Source: Albula goreensis (Eukaryota; Chordata; Actinopteri; Albuliformes; Albulidae). Taken from it: a stretch of DNA of 64,000 nt. Each line of letters begins with the position of its first letter. The first letter of the stretch is position 1. The notes under the pieces were generated by a model. The model was given only the letters and a program-made list of their open reading frames with translations, was not told the DNA's origin and made no database searches. Shown here piece by piece: positions 35,626 through 47,295 of the stretch. A program made the position numbers and the translations under genes. The stretch is taken from contig CM040747.1 of assembly GCA_022829145.1 (NCBI GenBank), forward strand, positions 31,832,936 to 31,896,935, in the 5' to 3' direction.

Positions 35626-37110
35626 GAAGCTAGCTTGCACACTTGGTCCATAAATGAGTAATGGACTACAACACCACTTAATGGCTACCTTCACTATTGT
35701 GACCCCATGTTACTCTATCAGACGTGACTTCCTGGAATCTCTAGGACGGAATACGATTTCATCTGTCACAGTGGAAGCTTCACACATGCCGACCAAAATT
35801 TGCAGGCACATTTTCTCATTTCAGTTATTACATTCTCTGTACCAGGTGTTTAAACAATTTTAATCTTCTGTGCTTTCAGTTTTTTAGTTTTTCACTCAGT
35901 TGCATGCTTCCCTGACAGCTCAGAGAAGAATATAGACGCTACTGCCAGAATGTAACACAGACTGTTCCAGTATGTTGTTTTTGTTGCATTCCTACACCAA
36001 CCTCCATAGCCCCACTCTGATTCTATTCTAGTTCCCCTAGCATATTACTCATGTGGACATGACTTCCTTTGTCTGTTTTAATAAGCTGGCATTTATGAAT
36101 ATTAATGCCTTCTGAATGTATTATGTGAAGTGTATGAAATGGCCTTCAAATAATGTCTTTCCAGATGAGGAGGTAGAGCTGTAAGTATTTGTGTTCCGAA
36201 GTGCTGTGAGTGACGATCCGTCCTTAATTATCTAAATAAATTATTTTTAACTTGGAGGGATGCAATTAAAGAGTCCGACAGCGGCATTGCAGTTCTGTAG
36301 CTCAAATCCGGGGGGAACATTTGCGCAATGTAAAAATTGCTTTCCTCTCTTTGCAGTATTTATGGTTTGGTCACTCCATTATGGTTTAGAGCATTATGGT
36401 TTTTTTTCTAAAATGCAGGCTTGTCTTCACTGTCCTTGTAAGTACATTAACCCCCTTGAACACATGTTCTCACAAGGTACAACAATTTTACCTTTTCCAT
36501 GCTAATTTTCTTCTTTGATTTATCTTTTGTTAAAAGTCCTGCCAAAATCATGTTTGTGAGGACATTTTGAGTATTATCTGATGAAAGAATGATTAAAAGA
36601 TTTGTTTTAACATGATTTTAATGATCACTATGTGGAGAGTTTTCATTGCCTCACATTTATTCCACGAATCTCTTTACGTCATTACGTGCATCTCATTATA
36701 TACACACCAATAACGTCACTTCCCGACGTTCCATGTATTGAATATTCATGACCGCTCATCAAATCAACACAAGACATGCTTGAGTTGTGTTTGCTCTGCC
36801 TACCTTATTTAGAAAAGCACGCTGTCGGTGAATGCATGAGTATTCCTACAACATTATTTAGATTGCCAAACAAAGAGAACATGAAAATAATTGGATCAAC
36901 TTCATTCTGAGGCAACGCCAGGTAATGGTTACTAAGACAATGGGATTTGCTGTGACCATTTCACTGGGGAAATCAAAGGTTACCTTTTGCAACCATGTTT
37001 TCATGAATCCTGGATGAATGCCAAGCCATTGTCTAATTTCTGAATAATTCCTCCATTTGCATTCTCGTCACGTGAGATGTGGCACGCTAACGAAGTCAAG
37101 GTCACGACCA
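35626..37110. other. Intergenic, no gene recognised
   Basis: AT-rich. Only short ORFs. No repeat family recognised. Confidence 0.5.
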
Positions 37111-37414
37111 CTGAATGCTAACAGAGTACCCCATTGAGATCCGCACGACACCATGTTTGGATCTCCTTTCTCTCGAAAGATCCCGAATGACCATGAGGCC
37201 TGGCAGTCAGCCAGAGTTTAGGACACCAAGGGTACAGGCAGGTACTCTGATGCCAGGTGACTTATACCAACAATACCATGGAGGACAGGTACATACCCGC
37301 GAGTCAAAGGTGCAGGCTATGGACAGGATGGCTGAACCTAAAGAAGAGGATTGGGACACACTCTGTAGAGTGGTGAAGGCATGGGTCAGACCCGATGCTA
37401 CTGCCACACTCACC

Positions 37415-37430
37415 CCCAGCAGGGGGCGCT
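37415..37430 (+). promoter_or_regulatory. CTCF-type binding motif
   Basis: CCCAGCAGGGGGCGCT matches the vertebrate CTCF core (CCA-S-Y-AG-R-K-GGC-R-S) at every constrained position. It is followed by GTCG. CTCF sites set loop anchors and insulators. This one lies about 30 kb upstream of the mdga2 start and beside a DIRS relic. Binding is not shown by sequence alone. Confidence 0.5.
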
Positions 37431-37494
37431 GTCGTCGGCAACGCCCTGTCTGCCAAACTCCAAACAGAATGACACCGAACCCTGTCTGAACGTG

Positions 37495-37794
37495 GATGGC
37501 TGGTGGTCTGAGAAGGTCTAGAAATCGCGTCCACTGTCCAGCGAGCACCTCTTTCCTTAGATATGGGATAGCTTTGGATTTATTTCCGAAGCAGACAAAG
37601 AGTTGATGTGCCCACCATATCGAGTCGGTACCCTTTACCTTGTGTCGAAGTGCACACATGAGGCGTAAGAGATTAGCAAGCCTATCCTGAAGACCTTTAA
37701 AAGGTGGGTGATGGAAAGCTGAGAGGTCAATAGCATGGCTGATAGGAAATTGCGCGATAACCTTTGGTAGAAAGATATAGTCAGGCCGGAGAGA
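37495..37794 (-). pseudogene. DIRS-type retrotransposon tyrosine recombinase fragment
   Basis: Part of a 240-codon minus-strand frame (37207-37929), longer than chance would readily give here. Residues LRPDYIFLPKV, then IDLSAFHHPPF, LRLMCALRH and HQLFVCFGNKSKA follow the order found in tyrosine recombinases of fish DIRS elements (LRP-P-FLPKV ... LCPVRALR ... QLFVCFG-K-G ... SKQRLSHW). The downstream part of the frame (37207-37494) no longer resembles the recombinase, and the catalytic C-terminal Arg/His-x-x-Arg/Tyr segment was not found, so the enzyme is truncated. RT and RNase H segments were not recognised upstream. DIRS elements integrate by recombinase rather than integrase and leave no target duplication. 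Confidence 0.55.
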
Positions 37795-37929
37795 TGACTC
37801 TGCAGTCAACTTGTTTTTGCAGAGAGTCTCTTCAGGTCTACTGCATCCTGCCGTTTGAAGGGCTGGACAGATTCTGCCTCCAGCACTGTAGGTCAGTCCC
37901 TCGAAGGGGCCTAGGAAGAACAATTGCAC

Positions 37930-40900
37930 TTAGCGCTGTTTAGAAACTGGCTAACCAGGCAATGACAGACTGTCAGCTGGCTGTGTGCTTACAGTATGCT
38001 CACAGGGTATGGCTGAGGCGTGTGTTTCTATAGTACTGCATGATGTTTTGTCATCCAGGATGGACTGGACAAAATGGATAATCACCACAACATGCAAACT
38101 GTGTCAATATAAATTACTGCACAACTACAGTGATGATAAGGCTGAAATAACATGTGAAAATTAAATTAACTGTATAAGTATTGAACATTTTTCCTATTAT
38201 TTATCATCAACTTTATCTATGCCACATACCTGTTGTGTTAAACATTATATTTTATAAATAAACCATTACAAAGTCACTGCATAGTTGTCCTTTGTTTGTC
38301 TGTATTGATGTGAAATAACATTGCTAGTGTACCCTGAGGTGTTTGCACTTTGATTTTATTTGTTTTTTTTTTTTATTTTGTTGATCAAAGCATAGCCCAT
38401 GTTTATGTAAATTGTGTGACAACTGTTCCCTTTTGTGTGTTTTTCTCATCAAAAGACTATTTAGGCTAAGAATTCAAAAAAATGATCAAACCGTTCTTGC
38501 AGAAAATAAGTGCGGCGTAATCACCCATTGTGATCAGAGCTATTTTCACACATTTTCATGAGAATAATAGCCAAATTATTGAAGGGCAATTACAATGAAC
38601 TGCCGGTATGAATGAAATATAGTCTCGGTGTCAGTTCTTAGCTGATGAAAGGACAGACAGGTGAATTCTTTTGTAAAGTGTTATATTGGGAGTATGGTAA
38701 AGTCCCCCACAGTGGTATTTAACATTTTGGATATTTGAAATTTTGGACACTATGGCTGGGTATTGGCAGATGTCTTTTGATATGGTAAATATTATTAATG
38801 CACCTCTTCCAATATGATGTTGCATATATCCTAAGATGAAGTGCCATGTTATGACATGGCAATGTGATGACTCTGCATTTTTGCATATTTTTGATACTGA
38901 ATATTTCACAGCATGAGCTCCAATGAACCTGAGTGAACAAAAACCTCAACATTTCAGTTCTTATTTACTGTAAAACTTTCATTTAGCTCCTGTCTCAGAT
39001 AAGCGCCTGTCTCTTATAAGCCCCAAAAAGCACATCGAGTTTTTGTAAAAAAGCACTTTCCTCTAATTTTTTTGCTAAGCTGTTCTGAAGTAACTAACCC
39101 CTAAAACTTTCCTGACCCCCAAATGTTGCATTTACTTGAGTGAATAACCATAAGTTATTGTATGGAACCAGTGATGTCATAAAAGAAATGTCATTTGGTT
39201 GACAGGTACACAATTTAAAACTACAAACATTTTTCTCATTTCTACCACTCCTGCTGTCTTGCTCTGCCATAAAATGGCTGCCTGGAATCATGCATAAGAC
39301 TTCCACCTATAGATCCCAAATGTAATGCATTGCTTATGTCACAATGTATTATGTATTACAGCCTCATATAACCATACATTATCAAAGCAGAGGAAAATCA
39401 TTATAAATGAAGTATGAAGTAAGGTAAGCTTCATTTGGGTCTGTTGTGAATACAAAACCGTTGTGAAAGAAGCATCCATGAGTCCAACACACATCTGTGT
39501 GATTGTTTTGATTTCATAACAGCGAAAACCAGGATGTTAATTGGGCTAATTTAGCTTCCCTTGGTTTCCGGTGGAACAGTGTGGCCTGCACGCATACTGA
39601 AGAGACCCCAGGCTGCAGGAATCGTGTGACCAAAGGCTAATTGCATATACGTTACATTTATTTAACAGATGCTCTCATCCCCAGTGATTTGCCATGTGAG
39701 GAAATATAGTCACGTCTTTCTGAGTTATGTGAGTGGCAATTATATATGCACAGCTGCCAATACTTTTAGATGGAAGACAATGCACTTGCTATATCCTATT
39801 AACACTTGCTATATCCTAACAACCACAACACAGTTGTAAATGCACACGTTAACATAACTGATGCTACCACCAGCTATCGTAGGAGTGCTAAACAAAGGTC
39901 AAATGTAAGGTACCATTCTTAAGTGGATTTCCCATTTTCATAAACCATTGTCATATTAATTGTAAGCCATAAGGATATCGCTCTGCTCTGCAACTTACTG
40001 GCCCTCTCTTTGATTTTATATGAGTGTATTTGAATGCATGTATGTTTCTTTTATACCTTTGAAGGTTCATCCTGGGGAGTTTTGAACCTATTCAGCTTTT
40101 GGAACTTAGTAACCGAGCAGTTTGTGAAATTAGTCTGCTGAAAATGAGTGGGCTGCGTGCCTCAGAAACCGAAGCCAAATGAAAAGATGGCAGCCTCTTC
40201 TAAGCCCTGTTAATTAGATAGTAAATGCAAGGGGGTGGGGATGGGAGGTGAGCCAGGATGCAGTCTGAAAGGGTAGGCCTTCAGTCTGTGCCGGAGGATT
40301 TTCAGCCATTCTGCTCGTCCCGGATCCCGTTCCGTTCCATCGCAAGGGGACCGCTACAGAGGGGCATCATGGGAAATGTGACCACGAGGGATAGGAGGAT
40401 CCGATCCGTAGCGGATCGAACATTGCGGGCCAGATCGATCTGGTCAAGGGTGTATGATCTGAAGATAAAATGAAGGAATGACAGAGCCATTCGAATTCAC
40501 TTCACCTGCAGGCTAGCTAGCTTAAAGGTTTATTAGAATTGAACAGCAATTTTAATAAAACTTAAGAAGTAAAGTGAAAGTCTGACATTAGGAACACTTG
40601 CGAAAAGCATTGAGTTATAGATGCATAGTGCATCCACACTCTAAACATGCTGGTCAGTCTGGTTGCACCCACTCTCTATTTTATTTCAAGCGTTCAATCA
40701 AAATCACAGATACGTTGTACTGAATCACAGATTCTGTCTAAAGTCATGCGTATTATTAAATACTATGGTCAATTTATCTGACGCGGTCAAAGAATGTGTA
40801 AAATTACAATTACATTGACTGAAAGGTACTGACATATAACATTAAATAAACTTCAATGTTGGTGAATTCAATAGTTTGAAATAATTCAATGTACTTCTCG

Positions 40901-41270
40901 GTAAAATGTTTCTTTAAATTGAAATGCATGTGCCTGTCTCACCCAATCAATGGTAATGATTTTCAGCCTGCTAAAAATGTCAATAAGTATCTTGCTCGTT
41001 TCTTTTCTATTTATCCTCTAATTTACTTCAGATGTATGGTCCTCCACCTCAGACAGATCAATTGACTCATACCTATGTAGTCCTGGTTTATCATCCCTTA
41101 CAGAGACATTCACAGTAAATCGGTAAGGGATAACACACAAGTGGTTAAGATCGAGTACTACAGTGAACCATGGCGGGCTATGATTGTGTAGAGAATAAAG
41201 GTGTGATGTCGCCCTGAGATAAATCCAGTAGTCGTTTACACAGCTTATTCACCGGTTTTTTTCCATTAAA
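37930..41270. other. Intergenic, no gene recognised
   Basis: AT-rich. A short match to the ubiquitous teleost repeat phrase 'TTACATTTATTTAACAGATGCTCTCATCC' lies at 39652-39692. The dyad CACTTGCTATATCCTA is repeated in tandem around 39782-39823. ORFs are short. Confidence 0.5.
39652..39692 (+). repeat. Fragment of a ubiquitous teleost dispersed repeat
   Basis: The phrase TACATTTATTTAACAGATGC followed by TCTCATCC and CAGTGATTTGCCA corresponds to the widespread fish motif 'ACATTTATTTAGCAGATGCTTTTATCCAAAGCGACTTACA'. The element class is not assigned, and no boundaries are visible. Confidence 0.5.
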
Positions 41271-41284
41271 AAAATCTGTAAATC

Positions 41285-41420
41285 GTACATTCGGCTCCTT
41301 TACCAGCGCACGATACTTCCACGCTTCACGAAGCGTGCGCGGCGCTCTCGCGGACATGACGTAACGTCCTCATGAATCGGTATTGGGAGACCGCGGTGCC
41401 ACAGGAGGGACGGAAAGCGT
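41285..41420. promoter_or_regulatory. CpG-rich palindrome cluster with CRE/ATF-like site
   Basis: Within about 130 bp there is an 18-bp dyad CACGCTTC-AC-GAAGCGTG (41320-41337), a run GCGCGGCGCTCTCGCGG, and TGACGTAACGTC (41357-41368), which contains an overlapping CRE/ATF half-site pair. The surrounding DNA is AT-rich and CpG-poor. No gene is recognised next to it. A regulatory role is inferred only from composition and motifs. Confidence 0.35.
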
Positions 41421-41989
41421 AACAAATGTAGGAGCGTGTAAAATGCCCTCAGATGTGAAATGGCATATGGCGCCACTGGTCTGAAGGGAGAACCGCTAAC
41501 CAAAGGGACCTGATTTGTAACGATACTATTCTGAGGTAATGAGGCATCATATGTGTTTCATGATGGTTTTTTATGTCGTGCGGAACATGAAGCGTTCCCA
41601 AAACTCTCAGGTTCATTCCCCTTCCGGGGGCTCGTAAAAGACACCTGGGGATCCTCAGAAAAATGTATTCAGATAAAATTGTATTAATAAGGAGTTAATT
41701 AGTCAAACATTTTGAAATTCACAGAAAATGTTTTGAAAACAATTTCAGTGCCTTCATACACGCATGGCAGGTTTATGCCAGCTGCTGCTTTTGAATGCCA
41801 GAATATTGCATGCAATTTTTCTCAAAGTTCAGCCCGTTCTGCAATCGGGTGCTTTTCATATTCTTGTCAGAAAGAGGATGAAAGATGTTCGTTTCAGGCA
41901 CGTCACAAGACAATGACTGACTACGACACCTCTGAGATGAGCGGCATTGACATTTTAGGGGTTTTTGAGGTTGGTAAGTTTAGGGGAAC

Positions 41990-42150
41990 CCCTGGGTGGC
42001 AGTATAGTATAATGATCTGTAATCTGGTTATGAAAATTTAGAGGTTGCGGGTTTGATTTCCAGGTTGGGCTCTGCTGTTGCAGCCTTCAGCAAAGTACTT
42101 TCATTTCTTCATCAGCCTGCATTTGTTTAGTAAATATCCAGCGGTATAGA
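41990..42150 (+). mobile_element. tRNA-derived SINE
   Basis: The head CCTGGGTGGCAGTATAGTATAATG resembles a tRNA A-box region, and GGTTGCGGGTTTGATTTCC (42043-42061) is a B-box. The body CTCTGCTGTTGCAGCCTTCAGCAAAGTAC and TAAATATCCAGCGGTATAGATGG follow the fish tRNA-SINE body 'GCTGTTGTACCCTTGAGCAAGGTACTT ... AAATATCCAGCTGTATAAATGG'. Its 3' end is not delimited. Confidence 0.7.
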
Positions 42151-42159
42151 TGGGTCATA

Positions 42160-42584
42160 TTTTAAGGAATCAATACTTTTGTATCAATCACAATGGCAAA
42201 AAGATTCAATATGAAAGGGTTGCCAGGTCTTTATATTCCTGGTTTAGGAGGCATTATAATATATATATCAGGAGTCCACATGCTCTGAACATGTCTGTTT
42301 ACGTCACATTATGACTGTGTTGTGTTAAGTCTCAATTGGGAACATTTCCAAGGTCCAACCTCTGCAAATGGACCATATAAGTACAATATGAGTCACATCC
42401 AGACATGAATAAGAGCCAAGTATGATATCTAGAGGAATCTAATGATAATATATTTCTGAAAGATAAATACACATTGTTAATACATGTTTATGGTACATGT
42501 TCACATAGCCATAAATATTCTTCATAAATAGTATTTATTTTTTAGAATATCATACATTTTTGGATTCATAATACCTCCCAGTGG

Positions 42585-42635
<51 letters not shown>

Positions 42636-43290
42636 TTGCTGCTCTCAGCTCTCAGGAATCATATTTACACAAGAATGCATTCTGTCACCATCACTCTTCT
42701 ATGCCCTGTTGACCAGCACCTGCAGTCTAAGCGCACATTTTCAGAACCATTCGTCACATAACAAACATCATCTGAGCGTGCGAAACATATTTCCATAAGC
42801 ACTCCGCGTTCGACCGAGCTGAAAGGAATACGGCCAATGATTGGCACGTAACATCAAAGGACACCCATCGCTCCGTTTATGTGTGTGCGCACAGAGGAGA
42901 ACATGGCAGGCGTGATGTAATTGGTTGATTCGGTGTTGTTTTTGCCATCACTTTAATTCAATTTGCAGTCCTGACAGACGCTGATGTGCCGTGGGAAGTT
43001 ATTGCTCATGTTCTACTTCAGTGGGGAGGCACTGGGTGACCTCCTCAACCTCCCAATTGCCAAGCCTCACAGAAGTAAAGAAGGAATGACCCAATACTAT
43101 TTACAGATCAATAGTACTATGCCCATGTGCTATAGGTATATTGGAAGCTAGCCTGCTAGACTTAATCTTTTTTCACTCAGTCTGTTCTCAGCCAGGAAAG
43201 TGTGACCTGGCTGTATGTTTTCACTGAACAATTTTACTGTTCCTTTTTTTCATTGAACGTGTTATCAGTCAGTCAGTTATCACTCAATTT
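42160..43290. other. Intergenic, contains a long (GT)n tract
   Basis: AT-rich, with a 45-bp (GT)n at 42590-42634. The only longer ORF here is the Cys-Val repeat encoded by that tract. Confidence 0.6.
42590..42634. repeat. (GT)n microsatellite
   Basis: Uninterrupted GT run of about 22 units. Confidence 0.97.
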
Positions 43291-43291
43291 T

Positions 43292-44300
43292 GATTCAATT
43301 TTATTTGTGCAGCACTTTGTTACAATAAGTTGTCACAAAGCAGGTTTACAATTGATCCCAGGCCTGAAACCCCCTCAGAGCCCAAAGCAAGGAAAAACTC
43401 CCTGACAAACAGGACAAAACTTTGTGAAGAACCCGGCTCAGAACCTGGCTCAGAGGGGGAGCCCATCTGTTTCCAACCGGCACTGGTCAAAGAGTTAAAC
43501 AAAAGAGTAAATGCAGTACTGTATCGTAACATTAAGGAAATGGCTTACATGAATAACTGACTCAAATTGTCGTTAAAAATTAGCAACAATAACAGCGACA
43601 ATTAATGTAAAATAAACAGACCATTAGTGGTTAAGTATTAGTGGGGCCCGGTTCTTGGCATTGGGAGGGCAGGACTGGCAGGATGAGTGAGAAACCTGAG
43701 CCAGAGTCGGGTCGCGGTGCTGGAGCTTCAGCTCCAGGCTGGAGCCCGGAGCAGGGAGATAAAGACAAAGCAAAGCACTGTGTAGTGGAAGGTGAGGTTG
43801 ATACGAATGAAAAGCAGAAAAGGAGAAGGGGGAAAACAGTGCCCATGTGCAGTAAGGAAAACCCTGGCAGACTAGCACTATGGCAGCACAGATAAAAGAT
43901 GAAGGGCATGGGGTCAGCACAGTCATGAGGGTGACCCTAAGGACGTCAACACCAGACCACGGGCGAGGCAGCTTAACACAGATTCTCCATTCCATGATGT
44001 AGTGGCGCAATGACCACTCAGTTCACCAGAGACTCTATGATTCGTGTCAACACCAAGCCATGTCCCTGGACAAAAGGATTTACTTTATAGGTATGTTTTG
44101 AGCTTAGTCTTCAAGGAAGAGAGAGAGAGAGAGAGTCTGCTCCCCGAAGCTCATTGGGTGAGTTGTTCCAAAGGTGAGGGGCCCCTCCAATCACGGTACT
44201 TTTACCCACCCTCTGACCAATGAGATGTCCTGGATTCACAGAGCAGAGAGCTGCTGGGGAGTATAACATCAGAGGGTGTCCTTACGACAGGGAGGGCCGG
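43292..44300 (+). mobile_element. Teleost dispersed repeat ('AAGGAAAAACTCCCT' family), class unassigned
   Basis: The order CAATTTTATTTGTGCAGCAC, GTCACAAAGCAGGTTTACA, CAGGCCTGAAACCCCC, CAAGGAAAAACTCCCTGACA, AGAACCCGGCTCAG and GGGGGAGCCCATCTG matches a repeat that occurs in very high copy in many fish genomes. After an interval it continues as TTTTGAGCTTAGTCTTCAAGGA, GTCTGCTCCCCGAAGC and GAGTTGTTCCAAAGGTGAGGGGC, also part of that family. The middle (about 43560-44030) is poorly matched and may include another insertion. Coding capacity is absent. Overlapping ORFs of up to 128 codons are chance frames. Confidence 0.65.
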
Positions 44301-45096
44301 GTCCATTAAGAGGTGCGATTATGAATACTCCGGCACTTTATTATAAAAAACGTAATCCTTTCGCCTCTTCATTACTTTATCATCCTTCAGCATGCCTTTG
44401 TGTCTCTGTCACAGTCTTTCTCGTATCTCAGGCTCCTATTTAAGATATTCACATTATCTGCAGAAATCTAATGTTAAAGGAAAATGGCTGGTGATAAGAG
44501 AGGAGATTAAATCGTGATGTTTGATCCTCTCTCCCCTTCCAGATACACATTCCACTTTCTCTTTTGCAAATTCATTGACCACAGGCGACAGAAATATGTT
44601 TCTTAATTAAACATGTCTTTCATTACTGCTAGCAGCCAAACTACCCTCAGCCCTTCTCATGTCACACTGTGAAAGTTAAAATAATACATTAAAATAGTAA
44701 TAAATTAAAGTTAAAATAATAAATAATTTGACCCAGTGGGGACATGTTCAAACCTTCATCATTTGCGTCAGAGAGTTAACCCTACTGAACTTTCCAGAAC
44801 CCCCTCCACAGCAGGGTCACTGTGACCCAAAGCGGTCAGAATAATTACTCGTAACATCAGAAGTTTCATTAAATCAATGCTGGCTTTTGCTGTATTGCGT
44901 TCTGGTTTGGACCCATGAACAGAATGTTGAGTGTAGCAGTTTAGATTATTAGAGGGTTGCAGATTCAGCCTTTTAAGAAGCAGGCTATTACTAAACCTAA
45001 CATCACTCTTTACTGCCCTGCTCGTCCTGTATGTTGAGTTCAACCTTCTTCTTATTTGCTATCAAATTGCTAAATTAGTGCACAAGTTGATTTATG
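44301..45096. other. Intergenic, nothing recognised
   Basis: AT-rich sequence. (GA)n at 44117-44135 lies in the preceding repeat. No ORF of interest. Confidence 0.5.
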
Positions 45097-45400
45097 TACA
45101 GTGGGCAGAGAAATTATAGGGACCTTGATGACAATGGACAAGAAGGCTTTACAAAATAAACCACACACAGAAACTATTATAATATATTTATGTAATGCTA
45201 TTATTTCCTCAAAAATATAGGATTTAAAATTAGTTGGCACCCCGTTTTTAGTGTTTGGTGCAGCTTCCCCTGACAAAGACTTCTTTCCTTTGCTTTTATC
45301 TTTAATAAAGCCAGACAACACATTGGGAGGGATCTTGGGCCGACATTTTTGAGTGTGTTGATGTCCATTGCCCATTGTACTTATGTTCTGTTTACCCTTG
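45097..45400 (+). mobile_element. Possible Tc1/mariner-like element end
   Basis: TACAGTGGGCAGAGAAATTATAGGGACC at 45097 resembles the TA-CAGTGGGG terminus of fish Tc1-like non-autonomous elements. No inverted partner was found within about 1 kb, so this would be a one-ended relic. A 101-codon minus frame (45070-45375) runs across it but does not match transposase motifs that I recognise. Confidence 0.35.
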
Positions 45401-45593
45401 TCTTGTCTATTTGAACATAATACTGATCTGTTTTGAAGCTACATATTACACAAGGCTAGAGCTTGATGTGGGATTTCCTGTTTATTGATCTCAGGCATGA
45501 TTGAGCCACAGACTACTCCTGCAGAACAAATAAGCCGTATAACCTTATGCGTTGTTGCTTATGTAACTATACCTATATATGCCATCTACAGTA

Positions 45594-45926
45594 CAGGGGG
45601 TCCTCGACTTACGAACGTTCCGTTCCTACAACTTGCCGTAAGCCGATTTTTGACGTAAGTTGGAATTTATACCTAAATTATACCTAAGTTAACACCTTAA
45701 GTCACTCACACTGTACACACAACACAGGAGGGACATATAAAATACAGTAATTAAATGAAACAGTAATAATAAAAAAGAGAGAACAATTTCTTATCTTTAT
45801 TTCTGTGGCCATATTTCCGAACCAAACCGCATAGTTCGAAACTAGGTTTTTTAAGTAATTTATGGGAGTGCGTCATAACCACAAAACCGTCGTAACTCGA
45901 GACCGTCATAACCCGAGGACCCCCTG
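45594..45926. mobile_element. Tigger/pogo-like MITE, complete, with TA target duplication
   Basis: The left end CAGGGGGTCCTCGACTTACG and the right end (reverse complement CAGGGGGTCCTCGGGTTATG) share 13 identical terminal bases and then diverge slightly. Both sides are bounded by TA (45592-45593 and 45927-45928), the Tc/mariner target duplication. The CGACTTACGA subterminal motif is typical of Tigger/pogo-derived MITEs. The interior is 333 bp and has no transposase. The near-perfect ends suggest a fairly recent insertion. Confidence 0.85.
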
Positions 45927-45928
45927 TA

Positions 45929-47290
45929 TATTCTCTTGATATTAAATGTATTGGATTGGATGAATCTGATTGTATGTAACTACTCAATGATACAAAATAG
46001 TAGTTCAGTACCAAATGATTATATGGTGATGGACTAGTTCAGAGACAGACAGACCCATCATATTTTCTTTTGGGGGGTGGGGTGGGGGGGGGATTGGGGC
46101 TCCCATTCAGTGTGACTGGGGTGTCAATGGTGACTGATGTCGGCTGTCCATCGGTCAACTGATCAGTCATTGGTTTATCTATAGTCTGGGGAAACCACTG
46201 AAAAGGTATTCAGTCCCTAAAGTAAATTAAAAAAAAAAACTACAAGTAAAACTACTACAGAAAATGGAGAAAATCTGTTACAGCACAGGCTTAAGGGACA
46301 ACCATGTCCACTGAGCCTTTGCTTACCTTTTAAGAACCCCAAATCTTGTCTTACGTTGATGCGTGGGCTAGTTTTATATCATCAGAACAGATTAGCTTCA
46401 CCTTTATTTCCGTATTATTTAAATTCTCGTAAGGCTTTTTACCTAACGCAAAGTGGCACGATGAGCTGACTATCGTACTTCAGATGGGACTAAAATGCAG
46501 TTTAATGGTCTTATTGTGTTTCCGTGAATTAAAGGGAATACAGTAATACGTTGCTGTTAAAATATATATTAGAAGTGAGAAGGACATTTAATTGTGAAAG
46601 CTTGTTGACAAAGCAAATGGAAATAGCACAGGAAAGGGATAGGAAATCAAATCTAGAAAATGGACAAAAAAAAACACAACATGAATTGAATGTTCTACAG
46701 GACATTCTATTCATAAGCAATAATAAGATGAGTCATTATGTAAATGAGTGCTTACAGTATGTGGCCTTCCATGCGTTATAATATTGATGACAGAGCCGTA
46801 TCCAAGAATGTGAACGCCCAAGACCTGTTTGCACAGCGAATATATATGCATTTGAAATTAGATTTTTGTGGTGCGTTGTGTGTCTGTTTGCACAGCAAGT
46901 CCATTATGTGCTGTGTTTCTAAATTCCTTTCTTAATTACAGATCATCACCACGCTGGTTTCTATTTACACCAACAAAAATATCTGTTGTGCGATCACAAC
47001 TTGTATCTTATAACAGATGAGACATGGCTTTTATTATATATTAATGATATGAATGAATTCGAATGAACGTAAAAGGCAAAATCTCCCCAAACTAGCGTTT
47101 TTAGAATGTTTTTGATTCTGTTGGCTGTGATATTCCCATCAACAGACTATAAAAGTGGGGTTTCCTTCCATCACAGGACTCATTTCTTTCAGAGAAAATA
47201 TTTCATATTTTTTGGATGAAATGAAAGTAAAATTAAATCCAATTAAGATTCATTTCAATGCCAGGTTTCATTCTAGGACCAATAGCATGC
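45929..47290. other. Intergenic, nothing recognised
   Basis: AT-rich with a G-run near 46073-46093. Short ORFs only. Confidence 0.5.
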
Positions 47291-47295
47291 TATTG

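Noticed and set aside
45070..45375. 101-codon minus frame as a transposase
   Set aside because: No DDE or helix-turn-helix motif recognised. Only the Tc1-like end is reported, at low confidence.
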